Assembly (NCBI GenBank): GCA_944393695.1
Contig: CALYAY010000003.1
Coordinates: 94,406-158,405, forward strand
DNA length: 64,000 bases
Direction of reading: 5' to 3'
Origin: an uncultured Alphaproteobacteria bacterium
GTDB lineage: Bacteria > Pseudomonadota > Alphaproteobacteria > RF32 > CAG-239
Made by a program: the position numbers and the translations under genes. The notes beneath the pieces are model-generated. The model was not told the DNA's origin and searched no databases. It saw only the letters and a list, made by a program, of their open reading frames with translations. Positions 10,636 to 19,575 of the stretch are shown here, one piece after another; positions within the stretch are counted from its first letter, which is position 1, and the number at the start of each line of letters is the position of its first letter.

Positions 10636-12102
10636 ATGCTGCCCCAGAAAAACAATGTTTCGCCGTTCCGTTACCGGATTATTACCAAAGTTGCCGAAAG
10701 TTTCGTTAAAGACCGCTTTAAAAATGCCGACGGTATTCCGGCCGAGATTATGCCCGACGGGGCGATGTTTTATCACGGGGATATTGAAACCGACCGAGAT
10801 ATTATCAAAAAAATCGCTATGGCGGTGATGGGCTTTGTGCCGGCCGAGGAAGAAGGACACGAAAAAAGCCTGAATGAATACGGTCAGGAAGCCCTGAAAA
10901 GAGAAAAGCTCCTGCCAAGCAAGCTTTCGGTTATCGGAGCCGCTTGTGCCGCCTGTATGAAACAACAGCATGTGGTTACCAATTTCTGCCGGGGATGTAT
11001 TGCCCGGCCGTGCCAGATGAACTGCCCCAAAGGCGCCATCTCGTTTACGGAAGAAAACAAAGCTCATATCAATTCGGAATTGTGCATTAACTGCGGCATA
11101 TGCTTTAACAGCTGCCCGTATAATGCCATTATCAAGGTTCCGGTTCCGTGCGAAGATTCTTGTCCGGTGGGGGCAATCAGCAAAGACGAAAACGGCAAAG
11201 AACATATTGATGCCGAAAAATGTATTTCCTGCGGAAAATGTTTGCGTTCATGCCCGTTTGGCGCCATTGTCGAGCCGTATCAGATGATTGACGTATTGAA
11301 AGCCATCAAGGACGAGGGCAAAAAAGTGGCCGCTCTGCTGGCTCCGGCCGTTCTCGGGCAATTCGGCGGTACAATCAACAACCTTATCGGCGCCATGAAG
11401 AAGCTCGGTTTTGCCGATGTGTTTGAAGTGGCTGTGGGAGCGGATATTACCACCCGCAAGGAAGCGGCCGAGCTGATTGAACGGATGAAAGAAGGTCAAA
11501 ACTTTATGACCACGTCGTGTTGTCCGGCATATGTACGGGCAGCCAATACGGCCATTCCGGAAATCAAGCCGCATATTTCTGATACGCATACCCCGATGTA
11601 TTATACGGCAGAACAAGTCAAAAAAGAACATCCGGATTATGTGACGGTGTTCGTCGGGCCGTGTTACGCCAAGCGGGTGGAGGCCGAATCGGATCCTTAT
11701 GTAGATTATGTAATTACTTTTGAAGAAATGGGTGCCATGTTTGAGGCGACCGGTATTAACGTGGCTGAGTGTGAGGCTCTGGAGTTTTCAAAAGTATCCT
11801 GTTATCAGGGACGGCAGTTCCCCGTTACTGGCGGGGTGGCCGGAGCGGTTAAATCGCTGGCGGAAGATGTTATTGAGGTTCGCCCCGAATCCATTGACGG
11901 CCTGACCAAGGAAAGTTTGAAGCAGCTGAAACGTTATGCTTTGAAAGGCTGCGAAAATAATATTATTGAAGTTATGTGCTGCGAAGGCGGCTGTGTGGCG
12001 GGACCGGGATGTCTGGCAATGGCCCGCAAGGCGGCCGTCGCCGTTGACAAGTATGTCAAAGAAGGCGGTGACCTGAAACAAAAACTTGCGGAAGAAAAAT
12101 AA
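10636..12102 (+). CDS. Monomeric [FeFe] hydrogenase, group B-like
   Basis: An iron-only hydrogenase that reduces protons or oxidises hydrogen in the cytoplasm. The N-terminal half has several Cys clusters: CAAC, CRGC, CQMNC near 105-125, then two ferredoxin-type CxxCxxCxxxC motifs near 152-163 and 197-208. The H-cluster motifs are all present: TSCCP (Cys295-296), GPCYAK (Cys343) and MCCEGGC (Cys448 to Cys453). The length (488 aa) and layout fit group B1/B3 monomeric enzymes of anaerobes. No partner subunits and no HydE/F/G maturases are in the window, so those must lie elsewhere for it to be active. It is 36 bases ahead of the UDP-glucose dehydrogenase. Confidence 0.9.
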   Translation: MLPQKNNVSPFRYRIITKVAESFVKDRFKNADGIPAEIMPDGAMFYHGDIETDRDIIKKIAMAVMGFVPAEEEGHEKSLNEYGQEALKREKLLPSKLSVIGAACAACMKQQHVVTNFCRGCIARPCQMNCPKGAISFTEENKAHINSELCINCGICFNSCPYNAIIKVPVPCEDSCPVGAISKDENGKEHIDAEKCISCGKCLRSCPFGAIVEPYQMIDVLKAIKDEGKKVAALLAPAVLGQFGGTINNLIGAMKKLGFADVFEVAVGADITTRKEAAELIERMKEGQNFMTTSCCPAYVRAANTAIPEIKPHISDTHTPMYYTAEQVKKEHPDYVTVFVGPCYAKRVEAESDPYVDYVITFEEMGAMFEATGINVAECEALEFSKVSCYQGRQFPVTGGVAGAVKSLAEDVIEVRPESIDGLTKESLKQLKRYALKGCENNIIEVMCCEGGCVAGPGCLAMARKAAVAVDKYVKEGGDLKQKLAEEK

Positions 12103-12137
12103 AAGACCATTCTTCCAGATTTTAGGAGACTATGCTG

Positions 12138-13439
12138 ATGAAAATCGGGATTATCGGAACGGGTTATGTCGGTTTGCCGACCGGTGTGGGGTTGGCGGAG
12201 CTTGGAAATGACGTCGTCTGCATTGATCGCGAGCATTCCAAAATTGACCGTTTGAAAGCCGGACAACTCACTTTGTTTGAAGAAGGACTGGCTGAATTAT
12301 TTGCCAAGAACACGGCATCCGGACGGCTTAAATTTACCACTTCCATGAAAGAAGGGGTGGAATCGGCCGATGTGGTGTTGATTGCGGTTGGAACGCCGCC
12401 GCATCCAGTTACCAAAGAAGCGGATATGAAGTATATTCATGCCGCAGCAACCGAGCTGGCCGAATATCTGACCGGCTATACCGTGGTGGCGACCAAATCA
12501 ACTGTTCCGGTGGGTACGGGAGACGATGTGGAAACACTTATCCGCAAAAAAAATCCAACCGCTGATTTTGACGTTGTATCCCTGCCGGAGTTTTTGCGCG
12601 AAGGGTTTGCCGTGCATGACTTTTTTCATCCGGACAGAATCGTTATCGGAGCCAATAACGAACGTGCCTGCAATGTTATCAAAAAACTCTACCAGCCGTT
12701 TGAGGGAGAAGTGCCGATTTTGTGCGTCAACCGGCGTTCCAGCGAAACCATCAAATATGCCTCCAACGCCTTTTTGGCCATGAAAATTCATTATATCAAC
12801 GAGATGGCGGATTTTTGCGAAAAGACGGGAGCCGATATTTATGAAGTGGCTAAAGGCATGGGGTTGGATCAGCGTATCGGCAAGGCATTTCTGCGGCCGG
12901 GGCCGGGATTTGGCGGCAGCTGTTTTCCCAAAGATACCAACGCTATGGCATATATGGGGCGGCAAAACGGCGTCAACATGAGCCTGATTGAAGCGGTGAT
13001 TGCCGGCAATGAGCAACGTAAAATGCAGATGGCGGAAAGAATTACGGCAACGGTTAAAGATATTCCGAACGCCAAAATCGCGGTCTGGGGACTGGCATTT
13101 AAGAACGGCACGGATGATTGCCGGGAAAGTCCGGCGATTTATATTGTCAACGGGCTGATTGATTCGGGTGCTGCAATCTGCGCCTATGACCCCAAGGCCA
13201 TGGAAAATGCGCAACACATCCTGAGTGATAAAATCAGTTATGCTCCAGATATGTACAAGGCGGCGGAAGGTGCCGACGTGCTGGCGATTTTGACCGAGTG
13301 GGAAGACTTCAAAGCTGCCGATCTGTTGCGCCTGAAACAGGTTATGCGGACGCCGCAGATTGTCGACCTGCGCAATATGTTGTCCCCGGAAGATGCCGAA
13401 AGTGCGGGATTTGCCTACCACCGCATCGGCCGGAAATAA
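12138..13439 (+). CDS. ugd: UDP-glucose 6-dehydrogenase
   Basis: Oxidises UDP-glucose to UDP-glucuronate with two NAD+, supplying precursor for capsule, LPS or other glycans. The Rossmann motif GTGYVG is at residues 7-12, the central dimerisation helix domain follows, and the catalytic cysteine lies in GFGGSCFPKD near residue 255. The C-terminal UDP-binding domain is complete. I start at 12138 (MKIGIIGTGYVG), which matches the family; an in-frame ATG two codons earlier sits only 3 bases from AGGAG. It precedes, in opposite orientation, the surface-glycan operon, which fits its role, and ends at a strong terminator. Confidence 0.95.
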   Translation: MKIGIIGTGYVGLPTGVGLAELGNDVVCIDREHSKIDRLKAGQLTLFEEGLAELFAKNTASGRLKFTTSMKEGVESADVVLIAVGTPPHPVTKEADMKYIHAAATELAEYLTGYTVVATKSTVPVGTGDDVETLIRKKNPTADFDVVSLPEFLREGFAVHDFFHPDRIVIGANNERACNVIKKLYQPFEGEVPILCVNRRSSETIKYASNAFLAMKIHYINEMADFCEKTGADIYEVAKGMGLDQRIGKAFLRPGPGFGGSCFPKDTNAMAYMGRQNGVNMSLIEAVIAGNEQRKMQMAERITATVKDIPNAKIAVWGLAFKNGTDDCRESPAIYIVNGLIDSGAAICAYDPKAMENAQHILSDKISYAPDMYKAAEGADVLAILTEWEDFKAADLLRLKQVMRTPQIVDLRNMLSPEDAESAGFAYHRIGRK

Positions 13440-13450
13440 ACCGCAAAATT

Positions 13451-13486
13451 CCCCCGGAAGTTTCCTTCCGGGGGTTGGTTTTTTAC
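13451..13486 (+). terminator. Terminator after ugd
   Basis: A perfect 10-bp GC-rich stem (13451-13460 with 13465-13474), TTTC loop, followed by TTGGTTTTTT. The T run reaches into the last codons of the converging glycosyltransferase gene. Confidence 0.9.
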
Positions 13487-14418
13487 TGACCATTTTTTAG
13501 AAATTTCAGCATTGATTTCAGTGATTTTCTTTTTTGCTTATACTGTTGGCGTTTTTCTCCCCAAGAAATTTTGCTCATCAGCCAATAATAAAAATATTTT
13601 CCCTTAGGATATTTTATTTCATCATCAGACAAAATAAAAGCGGCATTTAACTCTTTAATACGAATATTTTTATTTTTCTTAAGTTTAAATACAAATATTG
13701 ACAGGCAAAATTCACCTAAAAATCCCATAGTCCTGTATATTTCGTCTTTGGGAATTATTTTGTCGGCCGTTTGCAAGACTGAAAAACAAAACTCAGAGTA
13801 TTGCATAAATAATTCCCGGTTCATGACAAACATATTACATAAATATTGTATGGAACCTTTTTCAAGCAGTTCTATTTCCGGCAGATAATCCGGCATTACA
13901 CGTTTTGCCACTTTAATAAAGGCGTCAAAATTTTTAATGTTTTGTTTAAGTAATTTGCCATATTGTTCCCGACAAGAGGAGCTGCCGATATTTTTTACGT
14001 CATAAGGTTTGATAACGATACAATCGCAATTTTGCAACTGTTGTCTTATGAGATTGTCATTAAGGTGTTTTAAATAATCATTGTTGATAAAAGGAACAAA
14101 GTATACATTACTCTTAGGAAGCCAGCACCAATCAGGATTTCCCCGCCAGTCATCAAAAATAAAATGACGACGGTAATGCATAAAGCCGACATAATCCGGA
14201 TTTCCGATTTTATCATAATTTTTCCACACCCAGTATTGAGCGGAAAGCTCGCAATATTTTTCGTTTTGAGCGGAAATATTGTCGCCGCTGTCATCACGAA
14301 GCATTCCTCCAAAATGAATATTTGTCAGCGCGCAGCCGGTTTGTATCGGCGTTAAAATATCCGATTTGATAATCGTGTGCTTATTTTTATAGCTTACAAA
14401 TATTTTAATATCGGTCAT
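13483..14418 (-). CDS. DUF4422 glycosyltransferase
   Basis: A single-domain DUF4422 protein, a glycosyltransferase-like family common in capsule and LPS clusters. Conserved features are the N-terminal KIFVSYKNK strand, PIQTGCAL, CELSAQYWVWKNYDKIGNPDYVGFMHYRRH near residues 56-85, and FVMNRELF in the middle. It is the last gene of the glycan operon and begins 6 bases after the GT8 gene before it. Its sequence matches the N-terminal domain of the fusion protein at 15673-17616, so the separate DUF4422 and GT8 genes here mirror that fusion. The DNA is AT-rich compared with ugd next door, which suggests transfer. The sugar and linkage cannot be told. Confidence 0.85.
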   Translation of the reverse strand: MTDIKIFVSYKNKHTIIKSDILTPIQTGCALTNIHFGGMLRDDSGDNISAQNEKYCELSAQYWVWKNYDKIGNPDYVGFMHYRRHFIFDDWRGNPDWCWLPKSNVYFVPFINNDYLKHLNDNLIRQQLQNCDCIVIKPYDVKNIGSSSCREQYGKLLKQNIKNFDAFIKVAKRVMPDYLPEIELLEKGSIQYLCNMFVMNRELFMQYSEFCFSVLQTADKIIPKDEIYRTMGFLGEFCLSIFVFKLKKNKNIRIKELNAAFILSDDEIKYPKGKYFYYWLMSKISWGEKRQQYKQKRKSLKSMLKFLKNGQ

Positions 14419-14424
14419 TTTTGT

Positions 14425-15660
14425 TTATACTTTCAACATATCCTTTTTCAATTTTCTGGCATCTTTAATAAGGGCTTTAACATTATTATATTTTTGATTG
14501 TACTTTTGATAGCGCTTACCAAAAGCAAAAGCCTTTTTGATGGCATACCAAGATTTTTTTAATTTAAAACGCATTAAATGTTCAATAACAAACAAAAGTT
14601 TGGTATTATATTCATCTGCGGTAAACCGGTTGTTTATATTAGGAAAATGAACTTTTGCCAAATCATTGTTCCATTTTGAAGGCATCCTTAAGATATTATC
14701 AAACAAAAGAATCTCATAAAACGGCGATAAACGTGCATATTTCCAAAAAATTTCAGAAAATTCATTGTGTGGATATGTATCACATTTAGGACCGGTCATA
14801 TGCAAAATTTTAATATTGTGTCTTTGATTTAATATATTTTTGTATAATCTGTTTGGAAGAGGAGAAAACTCTTCAGGTTTCTTTATATGCAAACCATAGT
14901 TCCATTGTATATCTAGATATTTAATTTTCTTATTAGCTATAATATTGATAATATCTTGATCTACAAACAGAGGTTTTTCAATTTCCTCTAATTTATCCAT
15001 ACATTGTTGCGCAAAATGTTCTTGGTACATTTTCTCCGTATTCATTAACATGACGCCTGCCTGAATATATGAATTTGGTAAAATTTTAAGAACATCTGAA
15101 AAATATATATCATAAGTATATGATAAATCTGGTATTTTTAACTTAGTTATTGCCCATAATAATATGCTAACATCATTGGTTGCAGCTAAAAAATTATCTT
15201 CTAAATTTTGTTGGTATAATTCTGATATGTTATTATTTATAACTGTATCTGCATCTAAATAAACAACTTTTTTATAATTTTTAAAAATTTCACCAACAAA
15301 AAATCTATAATAACTTTCTTTTGTTACTTGTCCTCGTAAATAAAAATTGCTAAACAGATGCCCTAAAATTTCTTGAAGATTTATGAAACGAATAGCAACA
15401 TTAGGATAACTCTTTTCAATACTTTTTAATCTGTTTTTAATCTCTTCCGTAAGATCTGTTTCAAGAATATTAATATCATAATTAAATGTTCTATCTGAAT
15501 TTTCAAGCAATGAAATGATTGAAACACTAACATATCTCGCATATAAATTTGAAGTAGAAAAAACAACAGGTATATTCTTCTTTTCAAACTGGGGCATTAT
15601 GTTTAGTTTGCTAAACATTTCAGAAATATTTATATTTTTAGATTCAAAATTGTTAGACAT
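14425..15660 (-). CDS. GT8 family glycosyltransferase
   Basis: A GT-A fold, retaining glycosyltransferase of family 8 (LgtC/WaaJ-like), which adds galactose or glucose to a surface oligosaccharide from the UDP-sugar. The fold starts at PVVFSTSNLYARYVSV (about residue 31), the DxD metal site is YLDADT (Asp136, Asp138), and the second half has YIQAGVMLMN and HMTGP near 275, both typical of GT8. The C-terminal 60 residues are Lys/Tyr-rich and basic, suited to binding the inner membrane. It is AT-rich and lies 12 bases after the fusion gene. Confidence 0.88.
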   Translation of the reverse strand: MSNNFESKNINISEMFSKLNIMPQFEKKNIPVVFSTSNLYARYVSVSIISLLENSDRTFNYDINILETDLTEEIKNRLKSIEKSYPNVAIRFINLQEILGHLFSNFYLRGQVTKESYYRFFVGEIFKNYKKVVYLDADTVINNNISELYQQNLEDNFLAATNDVSILLWAITKLKIPDLSYTYDIYFSDVLKILPNSYIQAGVMLMNTEKMYQEHFAQQCMDKLEEIEKPLFVDQDIINIIANKKIKYLDIQWNYGLHIKKPEEFSPLPNRLYKNILNQRHNIKILHMTGPKCDTYPHNEFSEIFWKYARLSPFYEILLFDNILRMPSKWNNDLAKVHFPNINNRFTADEYNTKLLFVIEHLMRFKLKKSWYAIKKAFAFGKRYQKYNQKYNNVKALIKDARKLKKDMLKV

Positions 15661-15672
15661 AACCTTATTCCT

Positions 15673-17616
15673 TTATATATTAATGATGTTTTTTAATTTA
15701 TTGCGATATTTTTTTCTTTGCACAGAAGTTAAGCAAATGTAAGACATAACCTTATAATATATTTTTCTTATATTTAATCCTCTTTGAGTTGCAGCCTTAT
15801 ATAGTGTACTAATTTCTGTTTCTATTTGATCAAAATGATTATTTATATTTGGAAAATGTATTTTTTCTAATTCCTGACGTAAAACAAAAACTTCATTATT
15901 GCCTATCTCCGCTCTGACCATTAGTTTCTGATTTAACATATTTAAGATAATGTCTTCATAAAGTGGAGATTTTCGAGCATATTCCATATAAATATAATAA
16001 AAAAACTTTTTGACATTTTTCCATGGTTTCATCGGACCTGAAAAATGTATAATTCCCGGATTTTGTGATGCCTGTTTCATTTTTTTATACTGCTCTAAAG
16101 GCATAGCTTTATAAATATTATCCCAATTGGCATCTGGAACAACATAATTCCAAGAAGGATCAATTTCCAAAATATTATTTTGAAAAAATGAATTTAATCC
16201 ATCTTGTTCTTGAAATTGAAATTTATTACGACAAACCAAATCAAGCAATTGTGTCGGATAATTCTTTTGATTAAATTGAGTTATATCTATTAACATTACT
16301 CCCGTATTCATATAAGAATACGGACTTTCTAATTTTAACGTTTCTAAAGCGTATTTTTTCATATTTGGATTAAGGTTCAATAACGCACCCCAAACATAAT
16401 CATTTGCACAAGCTATTGGATAGCCATGCATAGGAATAGAATACAATAGCCAAGGATCTTTGTTAAAAATCAGATCAATATCACTGAATAAAACTTTCGA
16501 AAAATGCTCTAGAGCCAAGGGGGCTACCAATCGAAAGTAACATTCTTCCTTAAAATAATCTAAAGAAACATATAAATTTTTACCTTGCAAATAAATATCT
16601 GGATTGCAAAAACGTATTGATATATTCTTTTTACTAAATTTTTTTATTAAAAGTTGCTTATTTAATTCTGAAATGGAATGCTCAAAAATTATAATATCGT
16701 AATTATGATTATCTGACGCATTTTCTACAATAGATGTCAGATATACTGACAAATATGGAACATATTCATTTGAAGATGAAACGGCTAATACGGCGTAATC
16801 TTTTTTAAAGTACGGTAACAAATTGGGCGTATATATTTTTTTTACATCTTGAAGAAAAGAAACATTTAATTTTCTTATTTTAATACCCTCTTGAAACAGC
16901 TTCGTAAAAAATATTCCTGTTAATCGTTCACCTATATATCCAGGTAAGCGAGCCTCTTGAGAGGTATAGCCTGTAAAATCGATTTGAGGCATTAATTCAA
17001 ATAAAATATCAAACAACCAAGCGGCATATCTTTTAAATAATTCTTTGGTATAAATCCCCATACACCAAACATACGATTCATCAGAAGCATTGTAGCTATC
17101 AGCGGCTTCGGAATATTCCGGATATTTTTTCTTGAGAATACTAAGTGCTAAATCATAATATTTAACATCGTGCTCTTGCTTGAATTGCTCATATACGTTT
17201 CCTATGTGAACAGGATTAGGAATTACACAATCAAAATTTTTTATATTTTTGATAACTTCATCATCATTTAATGAACATTGTTTTATATAATCTTCATCCA
17301 GTTTTGGAAACACAACAAATCCCTTAGGATGTTTCTCCCATTCCTTATCGTTAAAAATAAAATGTCTACGATTATGCATAAATCCTATATAATCAGGATT
17401 ACCTAATTTATCATAATTTTTCCATGCCCAGTAAACCGCTGTTAATTCACACAAAAAATCGTTTTTATCCGATATGTTTTTCTCTTCATTATCATGCAAC
17501 ATATCATCAAAAATTACATCCGACAGAGCCACTCCTGTTTGAATAGATATAAAAATATCAGATTTTAGGGGAATCGAATAATTTTTATGAGTTATTAAAA
17601 TTTTAGCTTTTGTCAT
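15673..17616 (-). CDS. Two-domain glycosyltransferase: DUF4422 fused to GT8
   Basis: Residues 1 to about 260 are a DUF4422 domain (KILITHKN, SIQTGVALSD, CELTAVYWAWKNYDKLGNPDYIGFMHNRRH). Residues about 275-560 are a GT8 domain (YAVLAVSSSNEYVPYLSV, DxD in LFSDIDLIF, YMNTGVMLID, HFSGPMKPW). The protein probably adds two sugars in succession to the same glycan. It is in the middle of the operon, 8 bases after the gene before it and 12 before the next. The following two genes encode the same two domains separately. The DNA is AT-rich. A basic C-terminal tail with repeated Tyr/Arg/Lys suggests membrane contact. Confidence 0.88.
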   Translation of the reverse strand: MTKAKILITHKNYSIPLKSDIFISIQTGVALSDVIFDDMLHDNEEKNISDKNDFLCELTAVYWAWKNYDKLGNPDYIGFMHNRRHFIFNDKEWEKHPKGFVVFPKLDEDYIKQCSLNDDEVIKNIKNFDCVIPNPVHIGNVYEQFKQEHDVKYYDLALSILKKKYPEYSEAADSYNASDESYVWCMGIYTKELFKRYAAWLFDILFELMPQIDFTGYTSQEARLPGYIGERLTGIFFTKLFQEGIKIRKLNVSFLQDVKKIYTPNLLPYFKKDYAVLAVSSSNEYVPYLSVYLTSIVENASDNHNYDIIIFEHSISELNKQLLIKKFSKKNISIRFCNPDIYLQGKNLYVSLDYFKEECYFRLVAPLALEHFSKVLFSDIDLIFNKDPWLLYSIPMHGYPIACANDYVWGALLNLNPNMKKYALETLKLESPYSYMNTGVMLIDITQFNQKNYPTQLLDLVCRNKFQFQEQDGLNSFFQNNILEIDPSWNYVVPDANWDNIYKAMPLEQYKKMKQASQNPGIIHFSGPMKPWKNVKKFFYYIYMEYARKSPLYEDIILNMLNQKLMVRAEIGNNEVFVLRQELEKIHFPNINNHFDQIETEISTLYKAATQRGLNIRKIYYKVMSYICLTSVQRKKYRNKLKNIINI

Positions 17617-17624
17617 TTTTTACC

Positions 17625-19565
17625 TCAGATGTCTTTGTCCTCAAAGTAACCTCGTAACCCAACCGGATTAACTGATATTATTTTTATATGCGGATAATTT
17701 TTATTAATAAAAGGAATAAAATACTTTTCTATAATTTCTATCTGATAATTTGCCGGATTTATGGCATTTTGTTTATTGTAGGCATAACCGGAACTGCAAT
17801 CCCATCCTACGAGATATATCTTTTGCGGATTGGTATATAAAATAAACTGCAAGGCTGAAAATGGCGTTCCCAAAAAATTTCCTATAGGTTCACGTGATAA
17901 ATCTTGTGCAATATTATTACATACCATATCTTCAATAATATACTGAGAAACATTTTGTGATTGGCACATAGAAAATGGTATTCTTTCTATACAGGATTGA
18001 ATTGTCGATAAATGATAATCCGGTATTATCCCATAAAATTTTTTACAATTGTTTCCAACGTACAAATTAGCATCACTATTAAGTGTTTCATTTCCTTTTT
18101 GATGTAAGGTGTAATCTTGAATAAACAGATAATCCAATTTTACATTATCAAGATATATTGCCCCATTAACCCCAACATGAATAGCATTGGGAAGCGGAGT
18201 GTATTTTTTAGCTGTTGGCCCTGTACACACTAAAACAACATCCTTTCCATTAAAAGCGTTTTTATATGGTAAAAACGTTGTCGGATGTATCTTTTGTGCT
18301 TCCAATATACATTTAAGATTTGCTATTCTCTCTACTAATTTTTTATTAAAGGAATTTTGCGCATTTAATAAACCTGAAATATAATCTATTTTTTGCATAA
18401 GTTGCTTAGAAATGTTTAGAAGTTCTTGCTTATCTGAAACAGTATTATTTTTGTTTAGCTGTTTCTTATAAACTGTAATTCCTAACAACTTAATCGACCT
18501 TAAAGTCGGCGTATTGCTTTTCTGTAATATTGTTTGCCCTAAAAAACTCAAGGTGTACTGTTCGCTTGTTATCGTTCGCTTTATTATTCTTTGCATAAAA
18601 CAATTAATATGTTGTTTTAGTTGTGTTTTATTTGTTTTGTCTGTATTTCCCTTTCTACTCTTTTTTATAAACAACGGAGTGTCTTTCCAAGATAAAACCA
18701 ACACTTTTTGATTATCAGTAACATACTGTTGAAATTTTAAACTTTTATAAAAAGGAGTTAAGCGAAAATAAAATAAATACTCACTTTTAAACAATACTTT
18801 TGTTGTTGGATACCAGGGTTTTTCCGCCCCTGTATAGTGCATTACAAACGGATTTTCTAATATTTTTTTATATTGCTCTATATCTTTGGGCTTATAAAAA
18901 TTCATTTTTACAAATTTTTCATGATGAAAATTCCATGATATATTAATAGGTTGTATCAAATTGTGAAATGTATCATTTAAAACATCTTGATCACAAATTT
19001 GATAAGATAATCCGTTAAGAGAAATCTGCTTTTTTATTTGCTCAATATAATTTATTTGCCGAAGTTTCTTAGAATTTATAACAAGTACACCGCAATTAAA
19101 ATATAATTCCTCTTTTTTTTGCCATAACCTATTTGCGTGATATTCTGAACAGCCATCTTCAATTGCCCCGAAACAGCTCTTGGATATATCCATATCATAT
19201 AATTTTGCAATATCCGCTCGAACAATGGTATCTGAATCAATAAAAATTGCTTTATTGACTTGAGACAAAATATCCGGAATTAAAATACGGGCATACGTCA
19301 TTTTTGTAACATGCGGAGGTATTTTAATTCCCTCAAACATATCCAATAGTTTTTCATCAAAAGCAGGATACTCTATCGTGCAATCTTTAATTTTTTTTAG
19401 TTTTTCAAGCTTTTTTTTGTTGTTTGGTGTTATATTATAAGTCAGTATATAGAAATGAACGTTTCTGCTTCTATCCACATTACACAAAATAGATGCCATT
19501 GTTGTTGCACAATATGGGATAAACTCATTACTGCTAGATAATACTATATGAATATCATTCTTCAT
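17625..19565 (-). CDS. Two-domain protein: GT8 plus C-terminal DUF115/sialyltransferase-like domain
   Basis: Residues 1 to about 285 are a GT8 domain (IHIVLSSSNEFIPYCA, DxD in FIDSDT at Asp110-Asp112, YFNCGVLVIN, MHYTGAEKPW). A linker with LLGITVYKK near 345 is like those in LPS glycosyltransferases. Residues about 430-646 form another domain beginning DVVLVCTGPTAKKY, then HVGVNGAIYL, LDYLFIQDY and a late IYLVGWDCSSG. The pattern resembles DUF115/MptE-like or Cst-type sialyltransferase folds, but I cannot decide between them. The gene is AT-rich and near-contiguous with its neighbours (8 and 10 bases). Confidence 0.8.
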   Translation of the reverse strand: MKNDIHIVLSSSNEFIPYCATTMASILCNVDRSRNVHFYILTYNITPNNKKKLEKLKKIKDCTIEYPAFDEKLLDMFEGIKIPPHVTKMTYARILIPDILSQVNKAIFIDSDTIVRADIAKLYDMDISKSCFGAIEDGCSEYHANRLWQKKEELYFNCGVLVINSKKLRQINYIEQIKKQISLNGLSYQICDQDVLNDTFHNLIQPINISWNFHHEKFVKMNFYKPKDIEQYKKILENPFVMHYTGAEKPWYPTTKVLFKSEYLFYFRLTPFYKSLKFQQYVTDNQKVLVLSWKDTPLFIKKSRKGNTDKTNKTQLKQHINCFMQRIIKRTITSEQYTLSFLGQTILQKSNTPTLRSIKLLGITVYKKQLNKNNTVSDKQELLNISKQLMQKIDYISGLLNAQNSFNKKLVERIANLKCILEAQKIHPTTFLPYKNAFNGKDVVLVCTGPTAKKYTPLPNAIHVGVNGAIYLDNVKLDYLFIQDYTLHQKGNETLNSDANLYVGNNCKKFYGIIPDYHLSTIQSCIERIPFSMCQSQNVSQYIIEDMVCNNIAQDLSREPIGNFLGTPFSALQFILYTNPQKIYLVGWDCSSGYAYNKQNAINPANYQIEIIEKYFIPFINKNYPHIKIISVNPVGLRGYFEDKDI

Positions 19566-19575
19566 TTTTTATAAC

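Noticed and set aside
12498..13493. 331-codon open frame opposite ugd
   Set aside because: ugd is a clear, complete enzyme on the other strand; the antisense frame has no domain and an atypical composition.
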